44,150 bases of DNA from Candidatus Allofournierella merdavium (GTDB lineage: Bacteria; Bacillota; Clostridia; Oscillospirales; Ruminococcaceae): NCBI GenBank assembly GCA_019118765.1, contig DWYI01000044.1, positions 1-44,150 of the forward strand. The letters run 5' to 3'. The position numbers and the translations under genes were made by a program. Positions 1 to 6,908 of the stretch are shown here, in pieces. How positions within the stretch are numbered: position 1 is the stretch's first letter; every line of letters starts with the position of its first letter. The notes beneath the pieces are model-generated. The model did not search any database. It had not been told where the DNA came from and saw only the letters and a program-made list of their open reading frames with translations.

Positions 1-504
1 ACCCAGGAGCAGCTGGACTGGGGCGTCGTGCCCGGCAGCACCCTCAGCGAGGAATACGGCTACGCCCCCGACGGCAGCCTGATGCCCGGCTGGGTGATGT
101 CGGAGGTGTGGGGCCACCCGGTGCGGGAGGAAGACTATGCCCCCGCCCCCACCACCTTTGACGACGGCTGCCCCCTGAGCCAGCATCTGCACACCGGCAG
201 CTGCAACGACCGCTATGTGGACGGCTGCTGGGGCGGGGCGCACACCTGCACCGGGTCTTGCATGTTCGCGCCGGCGTCCGAACCGGAGGTCACCGAGCCC
301 GCGCCGGAGGTCACCGAACCCGCGCCGGAGGTCACCCAGCCCGAACCGGAAGTGACCGAACCCACGTCGGAGGTGACGGAACCCGCGCCGGAGGTGACCG
401 AGTCCGCGCCGGAAGTCACTGAGCCGGCCCCGGAAGTCACCGAGCCCGCCCCGGAGGCGGCGGAACCGGCGGCGGAGGGCGGCCAGCCCGCGGCGGAAGG
501 GTGA
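1..504 (+). CDS. C-terminal part of a repeat-tailed protein of unknown function (5' end outside window)
   Basis: The frame is open from the first base to the TGA at 504, so the gene starts upstream of the window. The visible part has an aromatic, Gly/Asp-rich segment, then a cysteine-rich stretch (about residues 57-81, including TGSCNDRYVDGC and HTCTGSC). It ends in a tail of about 70 residues built from EVTEPAP heptads. Such Pro/Thr/Glu tails are common in surface-exposed or wall-spanning proteins, which would fit here, but no anchor motif (LPXTG, transmembrane segment) is present at the C-terminus. I do not recognise a family. A strong terminator follows at 547-600. A GTG at 28 could be misread as a start but has no reason to be one. 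Confidence 0.6.
   Translation, partial: TQEQLDWGVVPGSTLSEEYGYAPDGSLMPGWVMSEVWGHPVREEDYAPAPTTFDDGCPLSQHLHTGSCNDRYVDGCWGGAHTCTGSCMFAPASEPEVTEPAPEVTEPAPEVTQPEPEVTEPTSEVTEPAPEVTESAPEVTEPAPEVTEPAPEAAEPAAEGGQPAAEG
286..453 (+). repeat. Eight in-frame 21-bp tandem repeats (EVTEPAP heptads)
   Basis: Eight consecutive 21-nt units encode EVT[E/Q][P/S]xx, mostly EVTEPAP, followed by a degenerate ninth unit (EAAEPAA, 454-474). The units differ at synonymous positions (GAGGTC, GAAGTG, GAGGTG), so they are not a very recent expansion. Copy number could still vary between strains. Confidence 0.85.
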
Positions 505-546
505 CCGTGCAAAAAAGAGGGCGGCGACCCGGGCTGTAAAACGCAG

Positions 547-600
547 CCAGCCCCCGGAAGAAGCGCTTTGGCTTCCTCCGGGGGCTGGTTTTCTTGCTTT
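547..600 (+). terminator. Intrinsic terminator after the repeat-tailed gene
   Basis: The arms CCAGCCCCCGGA (547-558) and TCCGGGGGCTGG (577-588) pair perfectly. An inner GAAGC/GCTTC extension lies across one mismatch, and the stem is followed by GTTTTCTTGCTTTT. Confidence 0.85.
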
Positions 601-634
601 TGGGGGGGCGCGGCGGCCCCCCCTGCGGGGCCGG

Positions 635-2068
635 TCAGGCGCGGCGCCGGCGGCGTCCTTTGCCCAGCAGCTGCAGGGCGATGCCCAGCACGCCCTGGAA
701 ATTGAAGGCGCACACCCCCGCCGTGAGCAGGGTGCACCACAGGGGCCAGTAGGGGGTCTGGAAGATCATCAGACCCGCCTCGGCCAGCACCATGGCCAGA
801 TTGAAGGAAAGGCGAAGGGGGGCGTAGTCCAGCCGCAGCAGGCCGCGGGTGTTCACCGCCCGCAGGATGAACACCACAAAGTAACTCAAAAAGCTGGCCA
901 GGGTCACCCCCACCGGGCCCATCAGCGGGATGAACGCCCAGTTGAGCAGGCAGTTGACCACCGCCCCCGCCAGCATGGTGTAAAGGGAGAGGGTGCTGCG
1001 CTTTTCCACCATGTAGATGCTGTTCAAAAACTGGTTCAGGCAGCTGAACAGGGTGCCGATGGCCAGCATGGGCACGAACTGCCAGGCGTCGAAGAAGTTG
1101 GCCTTGAAGATGAACATCAGCGGCCGGCACAGCAGGATGATGCCGGAGCAGCAGCAGAACAGCAGGCTCTGGTACAGCCCGAACACCCGGCTGAAAAACC
1201 GCTGGCGGCCCTCCTTCTCGGTCACGGCGGAGAGCTGCCACGCCTCGTAGAAGATGGTGCCCAGCACCGACAGGATGGTGGGCAGAAAATAGCCCACCCC
1301 CAGCAGGCCGGTCCAGTACTCGCCGGTCTGGTCCTTGTAGCCGCCGCACATGGCCTGCACAAAGAACAGATCGCTGGCATTGATGACCCAGAAGCTGATC
1401 TGGGCGGGCACCATGGGCAGGGCGTAGGCCAGCATCTGCCGCCACAGCGCCGCCGAGAAGTACCGCGCCCGCAGATACCGCCCCAGCCCCGCGATGGAGA
1501 ACACGAACAGGGCGCTCAGGGCGTCGGAACAGATGATGGCCAGCACATAGCCCTTGGCCCCCATGTGAAACCCGGACAAAAACAGGATGGTGAACCCCAG
1601 GTTGGTGGCGCTGCAGAGCACGCCGTCCACCGCCACCAGCCGGTTCAGCTGGCGGCTGCGCACGAACTGGGTGCACCAGGTGCGCAGGCAGCTCACCAGC
1701 ACATGAATATAAAGGAAGGGCGCGTACTCCGCGAACAGCGGGATGAACCGCAGCAGCGGGTAGCAGCACAGCATGAGCACAAAGCCGGTGAGGATGGTCA
1801 CCAGGCCGTCGGTGAACACCGCGCCCTTTTTGACCTTTTCGTCCAGCCCGAAGCGGATGATGGCGTAGCTCACCCCCATGCTCACCAGGGGGATGAGCAG
1901 CGAGCCGATGTTCTGCACCAGCTTGGTGATGCCCACCTCCTCCACCTGGCCCATGGCAAAGGTGATGTAGGGCTGCAGCACGATGCTCAGCAGTTTGGCG
2001 GAGAAGTTGCTGACGGCGAACAGCAGGGTGTTGTTCGCCAGGCGTTTGTATTTGGCGTCCAAGGGCAT
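635..2068 (-). CDS. Polysaccharide (lipid-linked oligosaccharide) flippase, MATE/MOP superfamily
   Basis: A 477-residue, highly hydrophobic protein with about 12-14 predicted membrane segments. It begins MPLDAKYKRLANNTLLFAVS and continues with the SNFSAKLLSIVLQPYIT and GITKLVQNIGSLLIPLVSMG patterns typical of Wzx/RfbX-like polysaccharide biosynthesis proteins. By family it would move a lipid-linked sugar precursor across the cytoplasmic membrane; the substrate cannot be read from sequence. The start at 2068 is chosen because GGAAAGGAAG lies just upstream and the conserved N-terminus begins here. The frame stays open further upstream, but that extension overlaps ygjP and has no family character. 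The C-terminus is a short Arg-rich cytoplasmic tail (GKGRRRRRA). It lies 25 nt downstream of the metallopeptidase gene and is probably co-transcribed with it. Confidence 0.85.
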   Translation of the reverse strand: MPLDAKYKRLANNTLLFAVSNFSAKLLSIVLQPYITFAMGQVEEVGITKLVQNIGSLLIPLVSMGVSYAIIRFGLDEKVKKGAVFTDGLVTILTGFVLMLCCYPLLRFIPLFAEYAPFLYIHVLVSCLRTWCTQFVRSRQLNRLVAVDGVLCSATNLGFTILFLSGFHMGAKGYVLAIICSDALSALFVFSIAGLGRYLRARYFSAALWRQMLAYALPMVPAQISFWVINASDLFFVQAMCGGYKDQTGEYWTGLLGVGYFLPTILSVLGTIFYEAWQLSAVTEKEGRQRFFSRVFGLYQSLLFCCCSGIILLCRPLMFIFKANFFDAWQFVPMLAIGTLFSCLNQFLNSIYMVEKRSTLSLYTMLAGAVVNCLLNWAFIPLMGPVGVTLASFLSYFVVFILRAVNTRGLLRLDYAPLRLSFNLAMVLAEAGLMIFQTPYWPLWCTLLTAGVCAFNFQGVLGIALQLLGKGRRRRRA

Positions 2069-2093
2069 CTTCCTTTCCGTGGATGGCGCGCCG

Positions 2094-2648
2094 TCAGCGC
2101 GCGTTTCGCAAAAGGGCCCGGCGGGCCTTGTAGTCCGGCAGGATGCTGCCCACCAGCGCCCAGAAACCGGCCTGGTGGTCCGGGTGCACAAAGTGGCAGT
2201 ACTCGTGCACCACCACATACTCCACCGCCGCGGCGGGCTGCAGCGCCAGTCGCGCCGCCAGGGTGATCTGCCGCTTGCCGGGGTGGCAGCTGCCCCAGCG
2301 GGTGCGCATGTCCCGCACCTTCAGTATGGGCTTTTCGCCCCCCAATACCTCCCGGAAGAGGGGAAACACCCGGTCGCTCACCTCTGTGTAAAGGGCGAGG
2401 CAGGCGGCGGGGTCCGGCGCGGGGATGGCCGCGCGCTCCGCCGCGGCCCGGGCGGCTCTGTCCTGGGCCCGGCGCACCCACTCTGCGTGGGCGGCCACAA
2501 AGGCGTCCACCGCCGCAAGGCTGGCCCGCGCCGGGGCGCTCACCCGCACGCTGCCGTCCGGCCCAAGGCGCAGGTTCAGGTTCTTCACCCGCTTGCGGGT
2601 GAGGGTGTATTCCACGCCGCCGGCGCTTCGAAGGCTTTCACCGGGCAC
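2094..2648 (-). CDS. YgjP-type (DUF45) zinc metallopeptidase
   Basis: A 184-residue protein with the zinc motif H148-E149-x-x-H152 (VVVHEYCHFVHPDHQAGFW), a further His at 158 and the upstream TRWGSC block. This is the signature of the YgjP/WLM-like metallopeptidase domain. There is no signal peptide, so it is probably cytoplasmic; substrates of this family are poorly known. The start is a GTG at 2648 with AAAGGGGG about 10 nt upstream. A promoter is visible at 2730-2758. The flippase gene follows after 25 nt in the same direction. Confidence 0.82.
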   Translation of the reverse strand: MPGESLRSAGGVEYTLTRKRVKNLNLRLGPDGSVRVSAPARASLAAVDAFVAAHAEWVRRAQDRAARAAAERAAIPAPDPAACLALYTEVSDRVFPLFREVLGGEKPILKVRDMRTRWGSCHPGKRQITLAARLALQPAAAVEYVVVHEYCHFVHPDHQAGFWALVGSILPDYKARRALLRNAR

Positions 2649-2729
2649 CCCGAAACGCCCCCTTTCTTTTCGCAGGGTTTTGGGTATAATAGGATACTGC
2701 GCGCTTTGCGCGGCGCGCTCACATGAACC

Positions 2730-2758
2730 ATTGTATCATGTTTTCGGCGGCTTTTGAA
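2730..2758 (-). promoter_or_regulatory. Promoter for ygjP-flippase unit
   Basis: On the minus strand, -35 TTCAAA (2758-2753), a 17-nt spacer and -10 TACAAT (2735-2730) preceded by TGA form an extended -10. The predicted start is near 2723, leaving a leader of about 75 nt. The 2649-2961 gap otherwise holds only this promoter and the divergent nrdD promoter. Confidence 0.6.
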
Positions 2759-2822
2759 CGGCGAAAGCAAAACTCACAAAAAAATCACCGAAACCTTGGC
2801 GTTAATTTTGCGCCCACTCATA

Positions 2823-2852
2823 TTGACAGCCACTATATGTAGATGTCATAAT
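2823..2852 (+). promoter_or_regulatory. nrdD promoter with an NrdR-like box in the spacer
   Basis: A perfect -35 TTGACA (2823-2828), an 18-nt spacer and CATAAT (2847-2852) with an extended TGT. The spacer contains CCACTATATGTAGATG (2830-2845), which resembles the NrdR box consensus (ACACWATATATWGTGT-like). A box between -35 and -10 would let an NrdR-type repressor block polymerase. NrdR usually binds two boxes about 31-32 bp apart, and I see no convincing second copy, so NrdR control is tentative. The promoter itself is strong by sequence. The leader to the start codon is about 100 nt. Confidence 0.6.
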
Positions 2853-2961
2853 GGTCATTGTACGGTTCCAACCCCAAAATACAGAGAATCACCGGGCGGC
2901 GTTCAGTCACGCAGATCGTGGCAAAAACCAGCGCGAAGCCGGATAAAAAGGAGTGTTTGCC

Positions 2962-5247
2962 ATGATTAAAAGTGTGATCAAGCGGGACGGTCGCGTGGTG
3001 TTGTTCGACGAGGGCAAGATCGCGGCCGCCGTGCTCAAGGCCCTGGAGGCCGCCGGCGAGGGGGACGCGAGGGAGGCGGCCCGGGTGGCCAACAAGGTGG
3101 CCCGCCACCTGGAGGTGGACTGCGGCGAGGAATCCCCCTCCATCGAGCAGATCCAGGACGCGGTGGAGACCGGCCTGATGGAGTGCGGCCACGACGAGGC
3201 GGCCAAGAAGTACATTCTGTACCGGGCCAACCGCACCCGCATCCGCGAGGCCAACACCAGCCTGATGAAGACCATCGACGAGATCACCAACGTGGACGCC
3301 CGCATCAGCGACATGAAGCGGGACAACGCCAACATCGACGGCAACACCGCCATGGGCAGCATGCTGCAGATCGGCACCGCCGGCGCCAAGGCCTACAACG
3401 CGGCCTACCTGCTCACCCCCGAGCAGGCCAAGGCCCACAGTGAGGGCGACATCCACATCCACGATTTCGACTTCTACTCCCTCACCACCACCTGCACCCA
3501 GATCGACATCCTGCGGCTGTTCCACGGGGGCTTTTCCACCGGCCACGGCTTTCTGCGCGAGCCGGCCAGCATCGGCAGCTACGCGGCGCTGGCGGCCATC
3601 GCCATCCAGTCCAACCAGAACGACCAGCACGGCGGCCAGAGCATCCCGAACTTCGACTACGGCATGGCCGAGGGCATCCGCAAGAGTTTTGCCAAGCTTT
3701 ACACCCAAAAGCTGGCGGAGGCCGCCGAGGACCTGCTGGACTCGCAGGACGAGAGCGCCCTGGCCAAGGCCGCGGTGAACAAGGCCTCCGACGCGCTGGG
3801 GATGCCCCCCCGCATGGAGGTGAAGGCCGACGAGTTCGACCGGCTGGTGGCCGAGGCCCTGGCCGACGCCAGCGCCCTCACGGATGAGCAGGCGGCCCAT
3901 GTGGCGGCCACCGCCCGCCGCCGGGCCTACCGGCAGACCGACCGGGACACCTATCAGGCCATGGAGGGCTTTGTGCACAACCTGAACACCATGCACTCCC
4001 GCGCCGGCGCCCAGACCCCCTTCAGCAGCATCAACTACGGCACCGACACCTCCCCCGAGGGCCGCATGGCCATCCGCAACATCCTGCTGGCGGAGGACGC
4101 GGGCCTGGGCCACGGCGAGACGCCCATCTTCCCCATCCACATCTTCAAGGTCAAGGAGGGGGTCAACTACAACGAGGGCGATCCCAACTACGACCTGTTC
4201 AAGCTGAGCATGAAGGTCAGCGCCAAGCGGCTGTTCCCCAACTATGTGTTCCTGGACGCCCCCTTCAACCTCCAGTATTACAAGCCCGGCCATCCCGAGA
4301 CCGAGGTGGCCACCATGGGCTGCCGCACCCGGGTGATGGGCAACGTCTACGACCCCGACCGCCAGATCAGCTACAGCCGGGGCAACCTGTCCTTCACCTC
4401 CATCAACCTGCCGCGGCTGGCCATCCTGGCCGACCACGACGAGGCGGCCTTCTACAAAAAGCTGGACACCATGCTGGAACTGGTGGCAAAGCAGCTGCTG
4501 GACCGCTACGAGATCCAGGCGGCCAAGCGGGTGTACAACTTCCCCTTCCTGATGGGCCAGGGCGTCTGGCTGGACAGCGACAACCTGGGCCCCGCCGACG
4601 AGGTGCGGGAGGTGCTGAAGCACGGCACCCTCTCCATCGGCTTCATCGGCCTGGCCGAGACCCTCACCGCCCTCTACGGCCACCACCACGGCGAGAGCGA
4701 GGCGATGCAGAAGAAGGGCCTGGAGATCGTGCAGTACATGCGGGACTTCTGCGATAAGAAGAGCGCCGAGATGAAGATGAACTTCACTCTGCTGGCCACC
4801 CCGGCGGAGGGCCTCTCCGGCCGCTTCACCCGCATGGACCAAAAGCGGTTCGGCACCATCCCCGGCGTCACCGACCGGGAGTACTACACCAACAGCTTCC
4901 ACATCCCGGTGTGGTACAACATTTCCGCCTACGACAAGATCCAGAAGGAGGCGCCCTATCACGCCCTCACCAACGCCGGCCACATCAGCTATGTGGAGCT
5001 GGACGGCGACACCGCCAACAACCTGGAGGCCTTCGAGAGCGTGGTGCGCTGCATGCACGACGCGGGGGTGGGCTACGGCAGCATCAACCACCCCGTCGAC
5101 CGCGACCCCGTCTGCGGCTATGTGGGGGTGATCGGGGACGTCTGCCCCCGGTGCGGCCGTCGCAGCGGCGAGGCCCTGAGCCCCGAAAAGCTGGACGAAC
5201 TGCGCAAGAAGTACCCCGGCGTGCCCACCTTCTGCGGGTGCGAATGA
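2962..5247 (+). CDS. nrdD: Anaerobic ribonucleoside-triphosphate reductase, catalytic body without the C-terminal glycyl-radical segment
   Basis: A 761-residue class III ribonucleotide reductase body, reducing NTPs to dNTPs under anaerobiosis. Residues 1 to about 90 form an ATP-cone allosteric domain (IKRDGRVVLFDEGKIAAAVLKAL). Candidate active-site cysteines are C178 (TTTCTQID) and C454 (TMGCRTRV). The C-terminus carries a zinc-ribbon-like Cys set (CGYVG at C718, CPRCG, FCGC). It stops before the RxxGY glycyl-radical segment that normally ends this family; that segment is encoded by the next gene (5372-5518). The start at 2962 follows AAAAAGGAG with 8 nt spacing; a GTG at 2953 lies inside that binding site. 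The operon is nrdD, glycyl-radical peptide, nrdG. Confidence 0.95.
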   Translation: MIKSVIKRDGRVVLFDEGKIAAAVLKALEAAGEGDAREAARVANKVARHLEVDCGEESPSIEQIQDAVETGLMECGHDEAAKKYILYRANRTRIREANTSLMKTIDEITNVDARISDMKRDNANIDGNTAMGSMLQIGTAGAKAYNAAYLLTPEQAKAHSEGDIHIHDFDFYSLTTTCTQIDILRLFHGGFSTGHGFLREPASIGSYAALAAIAIQSNQNDQHGGQSIPNFDYGMAEGIRKSFAKLYTQKLAEAAEDLLDSQDESALAKAAVNKASDALGMPPRMEVKADEFDRLVAEALADASALTDEQAAHVAATARRRAYRQTDRDTYQAMEGFVHNLNTMHSRAGAQTPFSSINYGTDTSPEGRMAIRNILLAEDAGLGHGETPIFPIHIFKVKEGVNYNEGDPNYDLFKLSMKVSAKRLFPNYVFLDAPFNLQYYKPGHPETEVATMGCRTRVMGNVYDPDRQISYSRGNLSFTSINLPRLAILADHDEAAFYKKLDTMLELVAKQLLDRYEIQAAKRVYNFPFLMGQGVWLDSDNLGPADEVREVLKHGTLSIGFIGLAETLTALYGHHHGESEAMQKKGLEIVQYMRDFCDKKSAEMKMNFTLLATPAEGLSGRFTRMDQKRFGTIPGVTDREYYTNSFHIPVWYNISAYDKIQKEAPYHALTNAGHISYVELDGDTANNLEAFESVVRCMHDAGVGYGSINHPVDRDPVCGYVGVIGDVCPRCGRRSGEALSPEKLDELRKKYPGVPTFCGCE

Positions 5248-5309
5248 ACCCTGTCCGCCGCGGGAGGCCGGCGGTGTTGCCGGTGCAACACAAAGCCGCC
5301 CGCCGAACG

Positions 5310-5318
5310 TGCTACAAT
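5310..5318 (+). promoter_or_regulatory. Possible internal promoter for the glycyl-radical peptide and nrdG
   Basis: TGCTACAAT (5310-5318) is a good extended -10 in the 124-nt gap after nrdD. No convincing -35 lies 16-18 nt upstream. If active, transcription would start near 5325, giving a leader of about 45 nt that carries the palindrome at 5341-5355. Confidence 0.4.
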
Positions 5319-5340
5319 AACTCGAACGATTTTTGAAAAA

Positions 5341-5355
5341 GACCCCCCGGGGGTC
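5341..5355 (+). promoter_or_regulatory. GC palindrome directly upstream of the glycyl-radical peptide RBS
   Basis: GACCCCC-C-GGGGGTC is a perfect dyad ending two bases before the AAGGAGG ribosome binding site at 5357-5363. As RNA, a 1-nt loop means only about 5-6 pairs can form, so it could be a small hairpin or a DNA operator. No T-run follows, so it is not an intrinsic terminator. Confidence 0.4.
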
Positions 5356-5371
5356 CAAGGAGGAAACAACT

Positions 5372-5518
5372 ATGGCTGCTATGCAGAAACAATCCGTCGT
5401 GGGCAAGGACGTCCCCTTTGAGCGCATCCGCCGCATCACCGGCTACCTGGTGGGCACCATGGACAAGTGGAACGACGCCAAGAAGGCGGAAGAGCACGAC
5501 CGGGTGAAGCACCTGTAA
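5372..5518 (+). CDS. Stand-alone glycyl-radical domain of the anaerobic ribonucleotide reductase
   Basis: A 48-residue peptide whose core, FERIRRITGYLVG (residues 16-28), matches the glycyl-radical motif of class III reductases; Gly24 is the predicted radical site. It ends DRVKHL, and the E. coli NrdD C-terminus as I recall it also ends RVKHL, so this looks like the missing tail of NrdD. It has its own optimal ribosome binding site (AAGGAGG, 8 nt before ATG). It lies in a different frame from nrdD and 124 nt beyond its stop, so one sequencing error cannot explain the split. It overlaps nrdG by one base (TAATG). It probably inserts into the NrdD barrel and is activated by NrdG; spare-part glycyl-radical proteins such as YfiD/GrcA for pyruvate formate-lyase set a precedent. 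Confidence 0.88.
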   Translation: MAAMQKQSVVGKDVPFERIRRITGYLVGTMDKWNDAKKAEEHDRVKHL

Positions 5519-6036
5519 TGCTGAGAGTTGCAGGCTGTGTGGCCGACAGCATCGTGGACGGCCCGGGGCTGCGGTTCACCGTGTTCTTTCAGGGCTGCCC
5601 CCACCACTGCCCGGGCTGCCACAACCCCGACACCTGGCCCTTTGAGGGCGGGCAGGCGTACACCCCCGAAGAGCTGGTGGCGCTGGCGAAAAAAAGCCCT
5701 TTGTGCAAAGGGGTCACCCTCTCCGGCGGCGAGCCCTTCGCCCAGGCGGGGCAGGAGATGCTGGAGTTCGTGGGGCTTTGCCGCGCCGCGGGCTTTGAGG
5801 TGGCCGCCTACACCGGCTACACCTTTGAGCAGCTGCTGGCGGGCAGCGAGGCCCAGCGGGCGCTGCTGGCGGCGCTGGACACGTTGATCGACGGCCCCTT
5901 TGTGCGGGAGGAGTGCAGTCTGGAACTGCGCTTTCGGGGCAGCCGCAACCAGCGCATCCTGAATGTGCCGGAAAGCCTTGCCGCCGCCGCCCCCGTGTGG
6001 GAGACCGGCGAGCGCTGGGTGGGCGCGCACGAATAA
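5518..6036 (+). CDS. nrdG: Anaerobic ribonucleotide reductase activating protein (radical SAM)
   Basis: A 172-residue radical-SAM activase. C27-x3-C31-x2-C34 (GCPHHCPGC) binds the [4Fe-4S] cluster, and SGGEPF is the SAM-contacting motif. Length and the DGPGLRFTVFFQGC opening are standard for NrdG. It cleaves SAM to place the radical on the reductase glycine; here that glycine sits on the separate peptide encoded immediately upstream. The ATG overlaps the stop of that peptide gene (TAATG), implying translational coupling. The operon ends at the terminator 6045-6078. Confidence 0.95.
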   Translation: MLRVAGCVADSIVDGPGLRFTVFFQGCPHHCPGCHNPDTWPFEGGQAYTPEELVALAKKSPLCKGVTLSGGEPFAQAGQEMLEFVGLCRAAGFEVAAYTGYTFEQLLAGSEAQRALLAALDTLIDGPFVREECSLELRFRGSRNQRILNVPESLAAAAPVWETGERWVGAHE

Positions 6037-6044
6037 AAGGCGAT

Positions 6045-6078
6045 CCGGGCGCGGCGCACTGCCGCGCCCGGTTTTTTT
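6045..6078 (+). terminator. Intrinsic terminator of the nrd operon
   Basis: An 11-bp perfect stem CCGGGCGCGGC (6045-6055) / GCCGCGCCCGG (6061-6071), loop GCACT, then seven T. Confidence 0.95.
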
Positions 6079-6094
6079 CAAAACCCGTCCGGTA

Positions 6095-6149
6095 TTTACA
6101 GTTTCGATACAACTTGTTGTCGACACCGCAGGGAACACTGTGGCATACT
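6095..6149 (+). promoter_or_regulatory. Promoter and putative response-regulator operator of the two-component operon
   Basis: TTTACAGTTTCGATAC (6095-6110) begins a motif that continues ACTTnnTGnCGAC to 6125. It abuts and overlaps a -35-like TCGACA (6120-6125), 18 nt before -10 CATACT (6144-6149). The same motif, at exactly the same 49-nt distance to the -10, precedes the C39-peptidase gene (10807-10861). Placement just upstream of a weak -35 is typical for OmpR-family activators, so autoregulation by the encoded regulator is likely. Confidence 0.65.
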
Positions 6150-6251
6150 GAGAGTGGGCCGGGGCGCCGCCCCGGCCCCTTTCGGCGCGCCGCGGGCGGA
6201 ACAAGCGCCCCGCGCCGGCTGTTTTGCACAGAAAAAGGAGGAATCACACCC

Positions 6252-6905
6252 ATGGCACACATCCTGATCGTGGAGGACGAGGCGCACATCGCCCAGATGA
6301 TCGAGGCCACCCTGTCGCTGGGAGGCTACACCAGCGAGATCTGCTCCGACGGAGCCAAGGCGGTGGAGCGCATCCTGGCCGGCGGCTATGACCTGGTGCT
6401 GCTGGACGTGATGCTGCCCGGCCTGGACGGCTTCGCCGTGATGGAGCGGGTGGCCAGCCAGGGCACACCGGTGATCTTTCTGTCCGCCATGCAGCAGGTG
6501 GCGGACAAGGTGCGGGGGCTGCACCTGGGGGCGGAGGACTACATCGCCAAGCCCTTTGAGGCGCTGGAACTGCTGGCCCGGGTGGAGGTGGCCCTGCGCC
6601 GGCGGGGCAAGGGCCGGGAGGTGCTGGAGTACGGCGACATCCGGCAGGACCTGGGCAGCCACACCGTGACCCTGGCGGGGGAGCCGGTGGCCCTGTCGCC
6701 CAAGGAGTTCGAACTGCTGCGGGTGTTTTTGCAGAACCGGGACCTGGCCCTCAGCCGGTCCAAACTGCTGGCGATGGTGTGGGGCTACGAGTTTGAGGGC
6801 GAGAGCCGCACGGTGGACATCCACGTCCAGCGGCTGCGCCAGAAACTGCACCTTGCCGACAAGCTGGTCACCCTGCCCCGGGTGGGCTACCGACTGGAGA
6901 GCTGA
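6252..6905 (+). CDS. OmpR/PhoB-family response regulator
   Basis: 217 residues. The N-terminal receiver domain has the acidic pair E8-D9, phospho-acceptor Asp52 (VLLDVMLPG) and the conserved Lys of AEDYIAKPFEA. The C-terminal winged-helix domain (from about residue 130) contains LSPKEFELLRVFLQN and SRTVDIHVQRLRQKL, typical of OmpR/PhoB DNA-binding domains. The ATG at 6252 has AAGGAGG about 10 nt upstream. The sensor kinase gene follows 3 nt after the stop. The motif shared by 6095 and 10807 is the best candidate for its binding site. Confidence 0.92.
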   Translation: MAHILIVEDEAHIAQMIEATLSLGGYTSEICSDGAKAVERILAGGYDLVLLDVMLPGLDGFAVMERVASQGTPVIFLSAMQQVADKVRGLHLGAEDYIAKPFEALELLARVEVALRRRGKGREVLEYGDIRQDLGSHTVTLAGEPVALSPKEFELLRVFLQNRDLALSRSKLLAMVWGYEFEGESRTVDIHVQRLRQKLHLADKLVTLPRVGYRLES

Positions 6906-6908
6906 TCT

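Noticed and set aside
5084..5369. Programmed frameshift joining NrdD to the glycyl-radical peptide
   Set aside because: 124 nt with stops separate the two, the second has its own optimal RBS and start, and no slippery sequence lies at the nrdD stop.
2833..5439. Open frame of 868 codons on the minus strand opposite nrdD
   Set aside because: It is a GC-driven antisense frame: composition is Val/His/Gly/Ala-rich without any domain, it has no RBS, and it covers a clear nrdD gene.
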